Below are positions 1-8,307 of a stretch of 39,090 bases of DNA, piece after piece. Position 1 is the first letter of the stretch; every line of letters starts with the position of its first letter. The stretch is from an uncultured Blautia sp. (GTDB lineage: Bacteria > Bacillota > Clostridia > Lachnospirales > Lachnospiraceae): contig CALCDJ010000066.1 in assembly GCA_937900135.1 (NCBI GenBank), positions 1 to 39,090 on the forward strand, read 5' to 3'. Both the position numbers and the translations under genes were made by a program. The notes under the pieces were generated by a model. That model was not told where the DNA came from and did no database searches. It worked only from the letters and a program-made list of their open reading frames with translations.

Positions 1-52
1 GGAGTCTGCGCTTTTTTAGCTACCCAGAAGTTAATGTTTCACAGTAAGTAAA

Positions 53-108
53 AAACAGGGGTTGCCCATGGATGATCAAAAGATCACCCATGGAACAACC
101 CCTGTTTT
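53..108 (-). terminator. Rho-independent terminator of the sodium-pump decarboxylase operon
   Basis: A long inverted repeat (AACAGGGGTTG...CAACCCCTGTT, with an inner CCATGG/CCATGG and GATC/GATC pairing) lies just after the oadA-like stop codon. Read on the minus strand it is followed by a run of six T. It ends the five-gene operon that starts near 5.4 kb. Bases 1-50 to its left hold nothing I can assign. Confidence 0.9.
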
Positions 109-122
109 ATTACGCCTCGCTT

Positions 123-1535
123 TTATACCGGGTACGCGCCGTTTTTGGTATCTGCTGCTGTCTCATCCACCTTGGTCTGCTGTGCCTGACGATACTTAAA
201 GAAGTCAGTTGCAACCTGTGGGAACAGTGCGTAGGAAAGAACGTCCTCATCCTGCTCTTTGTACTGAGCCATTTCGCTTTCCAGTTTATCCAGCTCATTC
301 TCGATCAGATCTGCCGGACGACAGGTAATGGGTTCTGCATCCCCGATGCATTTTTTCTGTACTTCCGGATCGAACGGTTTTACAGTTGCACCGTATTTTC
401 CGCAAAGAACATCTTTGGTTTCTTTGGTAACCATCTTGTATCTCTCGCCCATAAGCACGTTAAATACTGCCTGTGTACCAACGATCTGGGAAGATGGTGT
501 AACCAGAGGCGGTTCTCCTAAGTCCTTACGAACTCTCGGAACTTCCTCAAGTACATCATAGAACTTGTCTTCTGCATGCTGCTCTTTCAGCTGAGAAGTC
601 AGGTTGGAAAGCATACCGCCTGGAACCTGATACAGAAGTGTCTTGATGTTTACACCCAGGTTCTTTGGATTCAGAAGGCCGGAATCCAGAGCTTCGTCTC
701 TCATTGGACGGAAGTAATCTGCGATTTCTGCCAGAAGCTGCTGGTCAAATCCAGTATCATATGGAGTTCCCTTAAAGGTTTCTACCATAACCTCTGTTGC
801 AGGCTGAGAAGTTCCCAGAGCAAATGGAGACATTGCTGTGTCAATGATATCCACGCCTGCTTCTACTGCCTTTAAGTAGGTCATAGAAGCAACGCCGGAG
901 GTATAATGCGTATGAAGGTCAATGGGGATCTTCACCGCTTCTTTTAAGGCAGTTACCAGTTCTGTTGCCTTATATGGAAGAAGCAGACCAGCCATATCCT
1001 TGATACAGATGGAATCTGCACCCATCTCTTCAATGTGTTTTGCGATATTTACCCAGTAGTCCAGAGTATAGGCGTCGCCCAGAGTATAGGAAAGAGCTAC
1101 CTGTGCATGAGCTTTTTCTTTGTTTGCTGCCTTTACTGCTGTTTGAAGATTACGCATATCGTTCAGACAGTCGAAAATACGGATAATGTCGATTCCGTTT
1201 GCAGCAGATTTCTGTACAAAATATTCTACTACATCATCTGCGTAAGGACGATATCCAAGAATGTTCTGTCCACGGAACAGCATCTGCAGCTTGGTGTTTT
1301 TGAATCCGTCGCGCAGTTTACGAAGTCTTTCCCATGGATCTTCCTTCAGGAAACGGAGGGATGCATCAAAGGTAGCGCCGCCCCAGCATTCTACTGCATG
1401 GTAGCCCACTTTATCCATTTTTTCCACGATAGGGAGCATCTGCTCTGTACTCATACGAGTCGCAATCAGAGACTGATGGGCATCTCGCAGAATGGTTTCC
1501 ACTATTTTAACAGGTTTTTTTTCTAATTCTGCCAT
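123..1535 (-). CDS. oadA: Oxaloacetate decarboxylase / pyruvate carboxylase carboxyltransferase subunit (OadA-like, no biotin domain)
   Basis: This is a 470-residue cytoplasmic TIM-barrel carboxyltransferase of the OadA / transcarboxylase 5S / PycB family, which moves CO2 between oxaloacetate (pyruvate) and biotin. Visible family residues are RDAHQS at 16-21 (metal Asp18), the lysine expected to be carbamylated in CIKDMAG (Lys179), and the metal histidines in DLHTH (His208, His210). Full-length OadA proteins are about 590 residues with a C-terminal biotin domain. This one stops after the conserved helical region, so it must use a separate carrier, evidently the BCCP encoded two genes upstream. 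It is the last gene of the operon, 44 bp after oadB, with an AGGAG site 8 nt before ATG. In vivo it could decarboxylate oxaloacetate or accept CO2 from the operon's other carboxyltransferase; sequence does not decide between these. Confidence 0.93.
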   Translation of the reverse strand: MAELEKKPVKIVETILRDAHQSLIATRMSTEQMLPIVEKMDKVGYHAVECWGGATFDASLRFLKEDPWERLRKLRDGFKNTKLQMLFRGQNILGYRPYADDVVEYFVQKSAANGIDIIRIFDCLNDMRNLQTAVKAANKEKAHAQVALSYTLGDAYTLDYWVNIAKHIEEMGADSICIKDMAGLLLPYKATELVTALKEAVKIPIDLHTHYTSGVASMTYLKAVEAGVDIIDTAMSPFALGTSQPATEVMVETFKGTPYDTGFDQQLLAEIADYFRPMRDEALDSGLLNPKNLGVNIKTLLYQVPGGMLSNLTSQLKEQHAEDKFYDVLEEVPRVRKDLGEPPLVTPSSQIVGTQAVFNVLMGERYKMVTKETKDVLCGKYGATVKPFDPEVQKKCIGDAEPITCRPADLIENELDKLESEMAQYKEQDEDVLSYALFPQVATDFFKYRQAQQTKVDETAADTKNGAYPV

Positions 1536-1579
1536 AATGATTTCTCCTTAAAAATATTACGATTCAAGCATTTCTGCGT

Positions 1580-2728
1580 TTATACACCGAAGATTGCCAT
1601 AAAGGTTCCGGCTGCTACAGCTGTACCGATTACGCCGGCCACGTTTGGTCCCATTGCATGCATCAGAAGGAAGTTGGTAGGATCTGCTTCTGCACCAACC
1701 TTCTGGGATACACGGGCAGCCATAGGAACTGCGGATACACCCGCTGAACCAATCAGCGGATTGATCTTTCCGCCGGACAGCTTACACATCAGCTTACCAA
1801 GCATGACACCGCCGAAGGTACCAAAGGCAAAGGCCGCAAGACCTAATGCAACGATTTTTAAAGTATCTAAGTTCAAGAATGCTTCTGCGCTGGTGGATGC
1901 ACCTACAGAAGTACCAAGAAGGATAACTACGATGTACATCAGTGCGTTGGAAGCAGTTTCTGTCAGCTGTTTTACCACGCCAGATTCTCTGAACAGGTTT
2001 CCAAGCATCAGCATACCAACAAGTGGAGCTGTTGTTGGAAGAATCAGGCAGACTACAATTGTAATCACAATTGGGAACAGGATTTTTTCCAGTTTTGTAA
2101 CCGGACGGAGTTGTTCCATTTTGATCTTACGCTCTTTTTCTGTTGTAAACAGTTTCATGATCGGCGGCTGGATGATCGGTACCAGAGACATATAGGAATA
2201 TGCGGCTACCGCAATAGGTCCCATCAAAGCAGACTGTCCCAGCTTACCTGCAAGGAAAATAGAAGTCGGACCATCTGCTCCACCGATAATGGAGATTGCT
2301 GCTGCTGCTTTTCCGTTGAAGCCAAGGAAAATTGCCAGGAAGTATGCCACATAAATACCAAGCTGCGCAGCGGCACCCATAAGGAAACTCTTTGGATTTG
2401 CGATCAACGGACCGAAGTCTGTCATAGCACCTACTCCCATAAAGATCAGGGATGGCAGAATACTCCATTCATCCAACAGATAGAAGTAATGCAGAAGACC
2501 GCCTACTCCGTTGGAGGAATCTTCAATACGAAGCATAATATCCGGATAAATATTTACCAGAAGCATACCAAAAGCGATGGGTACCAGAAGAAGGGGCTCA
2601 AAGCCGTGTCTGATCGCCAGATACAGGAACACACATGCCACTAAGATCATCAGGTAATTGCCCCATGTCAGATTGAAAAATGCAGTCTGATGAATCAGGT
2701 TCGACAAGGTTTCTGTTACATAAGACAT
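1580..2728 (-). CDS. oadB: Sodium ion-translocating decarboxylase beta subunit
   Basis: This is a 382-residue polytopic membrane protein, the OadB/MmdB/GcdB family subunit that decarboxylates carboxybiotin and couples it to Na+ export. The conserved GGADGPTSIF signature (149-158, with Asp152 corresponding to the Na+/H+ site aspartate of the family) and the late NPLIGSAGVSAVPMAARV and HAMGPNVAGVIG motifs carry the Ser and Asn residues linked to Na+ binding in Klebsiella OadB. Length and hydrophobic pattern are normal. GGGAGG precedes ATG by 7 nt. It lies 16 nt after the BCCP gene, so the two are almost certainly co-transcribed. Identification is firm; the carboxylated substrate fed to it depends on the two carboxyltransferases flanking the operon. 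Confidence 0.95.
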   Translation of the reverse strand: MSYVTETLSNLIHQTAFFNLTWGNYLMILVACVFLYLAIRHGFEPLLLVPIAFGMLLVNIYPDIMLRIEDSSNGVGGLLHYFYLLDEWSILPSLIFMGVGAMTDFGPLIANPKSFLMGAAAQLGIYVAYFLAIFLGFNGKAAAAISIIGGADGPTSIFLAGKLGQSALMGPIAVAAYSYMSLVPIIQPPIMKLFTTEKERKIKMEQLRPVTKLEKILFPIVITIVVCLILPTTAPLVGMLMLGNLFRESGVVKQLTETASNALMYIVVILLGTSVGASTSAEAFLNLDTLKIVALGLAAFAFGTFGGVMLGKLMCKLSGGKINPLIGSAGVSAVPMAARVSQKVGAEADPTNFLLMHAMGPNVAGVIGTAVAAGTFMAIFGV

Positions 2729-2744
2729 TTGATTACCTCCCGTC

Positions 2745-3113
2745 CTAGTTCATTGTTGCCAGAGTATCTCCGTTTTCTACAGAGGCACCTTCTGCAACAT
2801 CAATGCTTGCAACGGTTCCGTCCTGAGGAGCTACTACAGGGATTTCCATTTTCATGGATTCCAGAATAATGATGCTGTCACCAGCTTTTACAGCCTGTCC
2901 TGCAGAAGCTACTACTTTTACAACTTTACCTGGTACGGAAGCAGTTACCTTCACTGCGCCTGCACCTGCAGCTGCTGCTTTTGGAGCCGGCGCTGCTTTC
3001 GGAGCAGCTTTTGGTGCTGCCTTTGGAGCCATGGCCGGTGCTGCTGCATTTCCGTTTTCTTCTACAGTAACTTCATATGCTGTTCCGTTTACAGTAATTG
3101 TATAGCTTTTCAT
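2745..3113 (-). CDS. Biotin carboxyl carrier protein of the Na+ pump decarboxylase
   Basis: This is a 122-residue biotin carrier. The N-terminal strand (SYTITVNGTAYEV) is followed by an Ala/Pro/Lys linker of repeated KAAP units at about 25-50, then a biotinyl domain with the attachment motif ESMKM at 85-89, so Lys88 is the expected biotinylated residue. The flexible linker is typical of MmdC/GcdC subunits, which swing between the cytoplasmic carboxyltransferase and the membrane beta subunit. AGGAGG precedes ATG by 8 nt. It sits between the gamma and beta subunit genes. As the only biotin domain in the operon, it presumably serves both the 12S-like and the OadA-like enzymes. Confidence 0.95.
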   Translation of the reverse strand: MKSYTITVNGTAYEVTVEENGNAAAPAMAPKAAPKAAPKAAPAPKAAAAGAGAVKVTASVPGKVVKVVASAGQAVKAGDSIIILESMKMEIPVVAPQDGTVASIDVAEGASVENGDTLATMN

Positions 3114-3136
3114 TTTAAAATCCTCCTAAAGTCATT

Positions 3137-3877
3137 TTATCTTTTTCTACGATTTACTTTGCGGATGGAACGTACCACGAATCCATCTGTAGTTGTTCCC
3201 TCTGCTGCTGCAATGGCTGCGGCAATGACTGCGATCAGCTCTGTATCATCAACAGCTTCTGTTTCTTCTGCCGGAGCTGCTACTACCGGTGTCGTCTCCG
3301 GTGCCGGTGCTACTTCCTGTTTCTTCTTCTTGCCTTCAACAAGGCCAGGAATGAAACGGAACAGATAGATTACAAAGCTTAAGAAGATCAGCATTACAAA
3401 TACCGTTCCCAGTCCCATCAGAGTATTCAGTCCGGCTCTCTGAAGGTTTACAGACATGGGATACTGTATATCTACAGTCATGGAAATCGGCATTGCATTT
3501 TCATCAAACACATAAATAAAGTTCGCATCTGCTTTCTCAAATTCTGCTGGAACTGTTACGGTATACTGATCGTTGGAAACATCTACCTGGCTCTCGCCTG
3601 TTTCTTTCAGTTCTCCCAGTTCACCTTTTGCTCCGCTCCATGCAACCATTGCAGATTCAGAAAAATCATCTCCGGATTCCATGTAGTTGTTGATATCTTC
3701 TTCGCTTAAAGGAACAATGGTCTGAGTCAGACCTTCTGCCGTCATAGTGATCTGCTTCTTTACTGTCTCGTCAATCTCACTGTCTGCAGCAACAACAGAA
3801 GCTCCGGCAACGGTCAGAGATGCCGCGCAGAGCAATGCCGCACAAACGGAGGACGCTCTTTTAATAATCTGCTTCAT
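3137..3877 (-). CDS. OadG-family gamma/delta subunit with extra N-terminal ectodomain
   Basis: This is a 246-residue protein. Residues 1-31 look like a signal peptide ending near VVAAD. Residues 35-145 form an extracytoplasmic domain that I do not recognise. One transmembrane helix spans 150-174, followed by a Lys-rich stretch, a Pro/Ala/Glu linker and the conserved OadG tail ELIAVIAAAIAAAEG...FVVRSIRKV. Classical OadG/MmdD subunits are about 80-120 residues and have only the helix and tail; they assemble the complex and tie soluble subunits to the beta subunit. The gene lies 13 nt after the carboxyltransferase gene and 23 nt before the BCCP gene. The added ectodomain is the unusual feature. 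Family assignment rests on the tail motif and gene context. Confidence 0.82.
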   Translation of the reverse strand: MKQIIKRASSVCAALLCAASLTVAGASVVAADSEIDETVKKQITMTAEGLTQTIVPLSEEDINNYMESGDDFSESAMVAWSGAKGELGELKETGESQVDVSNDQYTVTVPAEFEKADANFIYVFDENAMPISMTVDIQYPMSVNLQRAGLNTLMGLGTVFVMLIFLSFVIYLFRFIPGLVEGKKKKQEVAPAPETTPVVAAPAEETEAVDDTELIAVIAAAIAAAEGTTTDGFVVRSIRKVNRRKR

Positions 3878-3890
3878 ATGCTCACCTCAC

Positions 3891-5327
3891 TTAGACCGTT
3901 CCGTGTTTTTTAGACGGACGCTCTTCCCTTTTTGTGAACAGCATTTCAAAAGCTCCGATCACATATTTTCTGGTATCTGCCGGGCTGATGATGGTATCCA
4001 CATAGCCTCTTGCAGCGGCAGAATTCACACTGGACTGCAGTTCTCTGTACTGAGCCGCTTTTTCATTTAAGGTTGCAGCATCTGCACCTGCATACATGAT
4101 CTTTGCAGCAAGGGAAGCATCCATCATACCGATTTCTGCAGAATCCCAAGCATAAACCATATCTGCTCCGATTGCCTTGCTGTTCATGGCCACATAAGCG
4201 TTTCCATATGCCTTACCGATGATCACGTTTACCTTAGGAACATTAGCGCTTGCAAATGCATGTACCATCTGTCCTACGGAAGCAGCCATCATTTTTTCGT
4301 TGCAAAGTGTTGCCTTAAATCCTGTTGTATTGGTCAGAGTCAGAACCGGAATTTCAAAAGCATCACAGAATTTCACGAAATCTGCAGCCTTTCTTGCACC
4401 TCTTGCAGAGATGGTTCCGTCGAATTCTTCTGTCTTCTTACCTTCTTCATCATAAATGGCGCTTCTGTTCGCAACGGCACCAATGGTTACACCATTGAGG
4501 CGAAGGAAACCAGTCACCATATCTTTTCCATAATTTTCTTTTGTTTCAAAGAAAATTCCTTCATCTGCAATTCTGGAAAGAGCTAATGTGGTATCTTCTG
4601 TGCATCCGGTAATATCCTCGCACACACGGTTCAGATCGTCGTTGCACTCCTCAAAGGAATCGTTATCTTCACAGTTGGATGGAAGCATTGCTACCAACTG
4701 ACGAATCTGTCCTAAGATTTCTTCTTCTGTTCCCACACCATCGATAAGGCCTGTTTCTTCACTCTGGAAAGAAGCAGATGCGGTATCGCATTTATCCACA
4801 TGGTTGCCTTCCAGGGCATTCGGAGTGTTGATGAACATTTTTCCTTTTTTCTCTTCCATGAATGTGAAATCTGTCAGAGCCGGAATCACTGCCATACCAC
4901 CGCCACAGGTACCGAAAATTGCAGAAATCTGAGGAATCATCCCAGATGCCATGGTGGATTTTAAATAAATCTCGCCAAATGCTTCCAGAGCATCGGTAGC
5001 CTCCTGGAGTCGAAGACCTGCACAGTCGATCAGTCCGATCACCGGCGCTCCGGTTTTCATTGCCAGGTCATACAGTCTGGAGATCTTTCTTGCATGCATC
5101 TCACCTACGGTTCCGTTTAACACAGAAGCATCCTGGCTGTATACATATACCAGATTTCCGTTGATGACACCGTATCCGGTGATCACACCATCAGAAGGTG
5201 CTTTTTTCTCAGCCATGTTGAAATCTGTAGTTCTGGCTGTTACACTTCGACCGATTTCAACAAAACTGTTCGCATCAAGCAAAGAAGTAATTCTTGTGCC
5301 TGCTAAACTTTGTGTTGCGTTACTCAT
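3891..5327 (-). CDS. Divergent 12S-type biotin-dependent acyl-CoA carboxyltransferase (MmdA-like)
   Basis: This is a 478-residue crotonase-fold carboxyltransferase, first gene of the operon, with GGAGGG 9 nt before ATG. It resembles the large subunit of methylmalonyl-CoA / glutaconyl-CoA decarboxylases (about 510 residues): TRITSLLDANSFVEIG at the N-terminus, GTCGGGMAVIPALTDF (139-154) for the first oxyanion region, and GKAYGNAYVAMNSK (371-384) for the second. Several family motifs are altered: the usual SGGARIQEG reads CAGLRLQEA (102-110), the usual PGFLPG region reads TTGFKATLCNE, and the G-G-A of the second oxyanion loop reads G-N-A. The usual acyl-CoA substrate therefore cannot be assumed. 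In a Na+ pump operon it should pass a carboxyl group to biotin, but its donor is unknown. It may be annotated as methylmalonyl-CoA decarboxylase alpha or as acetyl-CoA carboxylase carboxyltransferase. Confidence 0.85.
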   Translation of the reverse strand: MSNATQSLAGTRITSLLDANSFVEIGRSVTARTTDFNMAEKKAPSDGVITGYGVINGNLVYVYSQDASVLNGTVGEMHARKISRLYDLAMKTGAPVIGLIDCAGLRLQEATDALEAFGEIYLKSTMASGMIPQISAIFGTCGGGMAVIPALTDFTFMEEKKGKMFINTPNALEGNHVDKCDTASASFQSEETGLIDGVGTEEEILGQIRQLVAMLPSNCEDNDSFEECNDDLNRVCEDITGCTEDTTLALSRIADEGIFFETKENYGKDMVTGFLRLNGVTIGAVANRSAIYDEEGKKTEEFDGTISARGARKAADFVKFCDAFEIPVLTLTNTTGFKATLCNEKMMAASVGQMVHAFASANVPKVNVIIGKAYGNAYVAMNSKAIGADMVYAWDSAEIGMMDASLAAKIMYAGADAATLNEKAAQYRELQSSVNSAAARGYVDTIISPADTRKYVIGAFEMLFTKREERPSKKHGTV

Positions 5328-5389
5328 TCTTGTTTACCCTCCATTTTTATAAGAATTTTAAAGTATAACCAAAATTTAAGCCGATTATA

Positions 5390-5418
5390 ATTGTACCTGT
5401 TTTCACATTTTTTTTCAA
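5390..5418 (-). promoter_or_regulatory. Sigma-A promoter of the Na+ pump decarboxylase operon
   Basis: On the minus strand, TTGAAA (5418-5413) and TACAAT (5395-5390) are separated by exactly 17 nt. Transcription would start near 5383, giving a leader of about 55 nt to the ATG at 5327. The region lies between the terminator of the upstream carboxypeptidase gene and the operon. A second TATAAT just downstream has wrong spacing. Confidence 0.7.
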
Positions 5419-5493
5419 TACTTTTTGGTGGTTTTGTTAAATATTTAACCTAAATGTTTTTGTGTGAAGCTAATTTTCTTTGTGCATAAAAGC

Positions 5494-5524
5494 AGAAAAA
5501 AAGCACCTGTTTTCAGGCGCTTTT
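5494..5524 (-). terminator. Terminator after dacF-like gene
   Basis: Minus-strand hairpin AAAGCGCCTG / CAGGTGCTTT with an AAAA loop, followed by a seven-T run, a few bases after the stop of the carboxypeptidase gene. It separates that gene from the Na+ pump operon promoter. The rest of the 207-bp gap 5328-5534 is AT-rich with no gene. Confidence 0.88.
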
Positions 5525-5534
5525 CTGGCTGTTT

Positions 5535-6821
5535 TTAATGAAAAAAACGATCAAAAATCTGATCCACGCACCAGCGATAGCTGATTTTTTCAACGGATTT
5601 CTCTGCAGTAATGGGATATGTTCCCACTATCTCCCCATGAAGAGTACATACATATTTTCCTATTTGTTCTCCCTTCTTAACAGGCGCTTCCAGAGCCCTG
5701 GGAAGTTCCTGTCTGTAAGTAAGACGTTCACCCTTTTGTAATAAAATCTGTTTTTCCTGTTCTTCTTCCGATGCCGCACAATTTCCCTTCAGATATACTG
5801 CTTCCCCAAGTCCCCGGGCGCTGCTTACCCCGTTCTCTACCAGAACCGACGGAAGATTCGGCTCCTTCCACAACGGAACATACGCAAATTCTTTTGCGCC
5901 ATAGCTTAAAAGAGCCAGGGTATCGCTCCATTTATATTGCTTGTTATTGGGCCATCCACAGCCGAGAAGAGAGACTACAAATGTCTTACCATCTTTTTTA
6001 CAGGCACATACATAGCAGTAACCTGCTTTTCCTGTAAATCCGGTTTTTCCGGAGAGAACGCCGTCTGTCATATTCAAAAGTGCATTGGTGTTATGCAGGG
6101 AAAACTCCCGTTGCTTTTTCAGATCCCCAAAATGATACGTCTGAGTCTGGGTGATTTTCAGAAATGTCTCATTTTTGATGGCATATCGCATAAGCAGAGC
6201 CAGATCCCGCGCGGTGGTATGATGCTCTCCTTTGGAATCTCTGGCATCCAGCCCATTGGGGGTAATAAAATAAGTATCTTTACACCCGATTTCTCTGGCC
6301 TTTTCATTCATCATCCGGGCAAACCCCTCCACTGAGCCTCCAATATGCTCTGCTATGGCCACTGCCGTATCGTTATGACTCTGGAGCATCAGAGAATAGA
6401 GAAGGTCTTCCAGATAATACTGCTCCCCTTCTCTGAGGTTCAGCTGTACATCCGGCTGCGCCGCTGCTTTGGCAGAAATGGTCACATAATCATCTCCCGG
6501 TGCGTTTTCAAGAGCCAGAATACAGGTCAGAATCTTGGTGGTACTGGCATTGGGACGAGGTACCTCTCCTTCCTTTTCATAAAGGATCCGTCCGGAAGCT
6601 CCATCCATCAGCACCGCAGAAAGAGCATACAGATGATCCAGCATACGGTTATCCTTCTGTACATGAGAAACCGGCTCCATTTCAATGAGATTTGTTCCTG
6701 TCTTCCAGGAATTCTGTCCCATCTGAACGGTTCCCATTCCTGCCTGGATTTCTCCGGGAAGGCTTCCCACCAGGAGCAGAATCACTGCCACAACGCAAAA
6801 AAGGCCCTTTCTCCTTCTCAT
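5535..6821 (-). CDS. D-alanyl-D-alanine carboxypeptidase, DacF/PBP5 type (copy 1)
   Basis: This is a 428-residue exported penicillin-binding protein of peptidase family S11. The N-terminus MRRRKGLFCVVAVILLLVGSLPGE is a signal peptide. The three active-site motifs are present: S-T-T-K at 93-96, S-H-N at 148-150 and K-T-G at 259-261. A C-terminal beta domain follows, with RYRWCVDQIFDRFF-like amphipathic residues at the end that suit membrane attachment. It should trim the terminal D-Ala from peptidoglycan pentapeptides outside the cell. The gene follows the zinc-PLC-like gene with an 86-bp gap and ends in a clear terminator. A second S11 enzyme lies at 12.8-14.0 kb. The exact role (vegetative or sporulation cortex) cannot be read from sequence. 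Confidence 0.92.
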   Translation of the reverse strand: MRRRKGLFCVVAVILLLVGSLPGEIQAGMGTVQMGQNSWKTGTNLIEMEPVSHVQKDNRMLDHLYALSAVLMDGASGRILYEKEGEVPRPNASTTKILTCILALENAPGDDYVTISAKAAAQPDVQLNLREGEQYYLEDLLYSLMLQSHNDTAVAIAEHIGGSVEGFARMMNEKAREIGCKDTYFITPNGLDARDSKGEHHTTARDLALLMRYAIKNETFLKITQTQTYHFGDLKKQREFSLHNTNALLNMTDGVLSGKTGFTGKAGYCYVCACKKDGKTFVVSLLGCGWPNNKQYKWSDTLALLSYGAKEFAYVPLWKEPNLPSVLVENGVSSARGLGEAVYLKGNCAASEEEQEKQILLQKGERLTYRQELPRALEAPVKKGEQIGKYVCTLHGEIVGTYPITAEKSVEKISYRWCVDQIFDRFFH

Positions 6822-6907
6822 ACCATGTCCCCTCTCTTCCTGTTCTGTTACTGCTTCACTTTATTTTATGGGGAACTTGTCTTTTTTATGACTGTTTTTG
6901 CAGGCAG

Positions 6908-7702
6908 TCAGCCTGTAAAGGTATGATTCCATATTTGTGAAAGAGGGGCCTTTTCAAGGGAAAGCTGATATAATTCTTCCAGATATTGAGGAGCCTTTTC
7001 AAGAGCTTCCCTGTATAATTCCTGTGTATGCGCCACAAACTGACGGCTTCTCTTCACCGGTTCCGGTGTCATAAGATAGTCTGTAATTACTTTTTGTTTT
7101 TTCTTTCCAAGAATCCCGGTAAGTCTTTGGACGCTTTTTCTTCTTTTTCCTTTATCGTCACAGACCATGGCATTCGTAAGGCCTTTCATCATCCAGAGAG
7201 AAAAAAGAATGCTTTTGGGAGAAAAGCAGGGAAATACCTCTTGGATGGTCTCTGCATAAGTCTGCTTCAGCACAATTCCATCTGAAGGACGATATTCCAA
7301 TGGGTTTTTTCCGGTTTCTACCATAAGGGTACGATCCAGTTCCTTCTCCAGAAGCGTATGGCTGATCTGTCCTTGTTCTGCCATTTCATTGATATATGGA
7401 TGACAGATGGTATCCAGAAGATAATGACAGCCAAACCCCAGCAGATACGCCAGAAGTGCCGGATCTCTTTTTGTCCTGACCTGTTCCATGGCCTTTTCAA
7501 AGAAGGGAGCCGCTTTTTTATGGTGCATTCCTATGCCATACTGATACATTTTTCTGTAAAACAGATGATAAAAAAAGATATCCGGTCCATGAAGCCCAAT
7601 CCGATACAGATCCCTGTGAGTCCGAAGGAGCTGCCTCATCTCCTGAGAAAGCCCCTGATAGACCTTTTTCCCAAAAAGATCATGTGTGTAAGTAGTCGGC
7701 AT
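6908..7702 (-). CDS. Zinc-dependent phospholipase C-like protein
   Basis: This is a 264-residue protein with no signal peptide. The spacing of metal-type residues (His7, HGPD at 38-41, GMHH at 58-61, and GCHYLLDTICHP at 91-102) matches the Zn_dep_PLPC family, whose founding member is clostridial phospholipase C. Here there is no export signal and no C2-like C-terminal domain, so this is the cytoplasmic-looking branch common in Firmicutes, usually of unknown function. AGAGG stands 7 nt before ATG. It lies 17 nt after scpB and is likely co-transcribed with it. The metal-binding hydrolase fold is well supported; phospholipase activity is only a family-level guess. Confidence 0.75.
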   Translation of the reverse strand: MPTTYTHDLFGKKVYQGLSQEMRQLLRTHRDLYRIGLHGPDIFFYHLFYRKMYQYGIGMHHKKAAPFFEKAMEQVRTKRDPALLAYLLGFGCHYLLDTICHPYINEMAEQGQISHTLLEKELDRTLMVETGKNPLEYRPSDGIVLKQTYAETIQEVFPCFSPKSILFSLWMMKGLTNAMVCDDKGKRRKSVQRLTGILGKKKQKVITDYLMTPEPVKRSRQFVAHTQELYREALEKAPQYLEELYQLSLEKAPLSQIWNHTFTG

Positions 7703-7719
7703 ATATTTTCCTCTTCTTT

Positions 7720-8289
7720 CTATATATCCAGACGAAGCTGAATTTCCTCTTCTGCTTCTGCCTTAAAGTCTTCCAGACGCACCGGATCCATCACCGGCAG
7801 TTCTTCCAGACCCTGCACCCCAAATGCCCGCAGAAATTCTTCTGTTGTACCAAAAAGAATCGGCTTACCAGGAGCATCCAAACGTCCCAGTTCCTTTACC
7901 AAACTGTACTCCACCAGCTTGTTTATTGCATGGTCGCACTTTACTCCTCGGATTTTTTCGATTTCCGCCTTGGTTACCGGCTGCTTATAAGCAACAATAG
8001 ACAAAGTTTCCAGCATAACATCTGTCAGCATGGGCTTTTTGGGCTGCATGGCAATACGGATCATACAGTCGCAATATTCCTTTTTGGTACAGAGCTGATA
8101 AGATTTTTCCAGTTCTATGATCTGGATTCCCCGATCCTCTTCTCTGTATCGGTCCATCATGTGATGGAGCAGTTTCTCTGTGGTGGGTACATCCTGTTCT
8201 ATGGCCTTTGCAATCTGAGATACCTCCACTGCCTCTCCCATGGCAAAAAGCACTGCCTCGATCGCTGCCTCTGTTTTTTTTCTATCCAC
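7720..8289 (-). CDS. scpB: Segregation and condensation protein B
   Basis: This 189-residue protein is the winged-helix partner of ScpA in the SMC condensin complex, which compacts and separates chromosomes. The segment KPMLTDVMLETLSIVAYKQPVTKAEIEKIRGV is the family's most conserved stretch, followed by LGRLDAPGKPILFGTTEEFLRAFG. I start it at the GTG at 8289, where GAGG lies 7 nt upstream. The in-frame TTG six bases earlier has the Shine-Dalgarno bases directly against it and is less likely. The gap to scpA is short and the two are translated as a pair, as in most Firmicutes. Confidence 0.95.
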   Translation of the reverse strand: MDRKKTEAAIEAVLFAMGEAVEVSQIAKAIEQDVPTTEKLLHHMMDRYREEDRGIQIIELEKSYQLCTKKEYCDCMIRIAMQPKKPMLTDVMLETLSIVAYKQPVTKAEIEKIRGVKCDHAINKLVEYSLVKELGRLDAPGKPILFGTTEEFLRAFGVQGLEELPVMDPVRLEDFKAEAEEEIQLRLDI

Positions 8290-8307
8290 ACTCAAACCTC
8301 GTTCCTG

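Noticed and set aside
1674..2195. Plus-strand open frame of 173 codons
   Set aside because: It is the complement of oadB with no ribosome site, and its Thr/Pro/Ser-rich translation has no recognisable structure.
2940..3060. KAAP-coding repeats in the BCCP gene as a DNA repeat array
   Set aside because: They are an in-frame Ala/Pro/Lys linker normal for biotin carriers, not a mobile or CRISPR repeat.
5384..5389. Second TATAAT downstream of the oad promoter
   Set aside because: Spacing to any -35 hexamer is 23 nt, too long for sigma-A.
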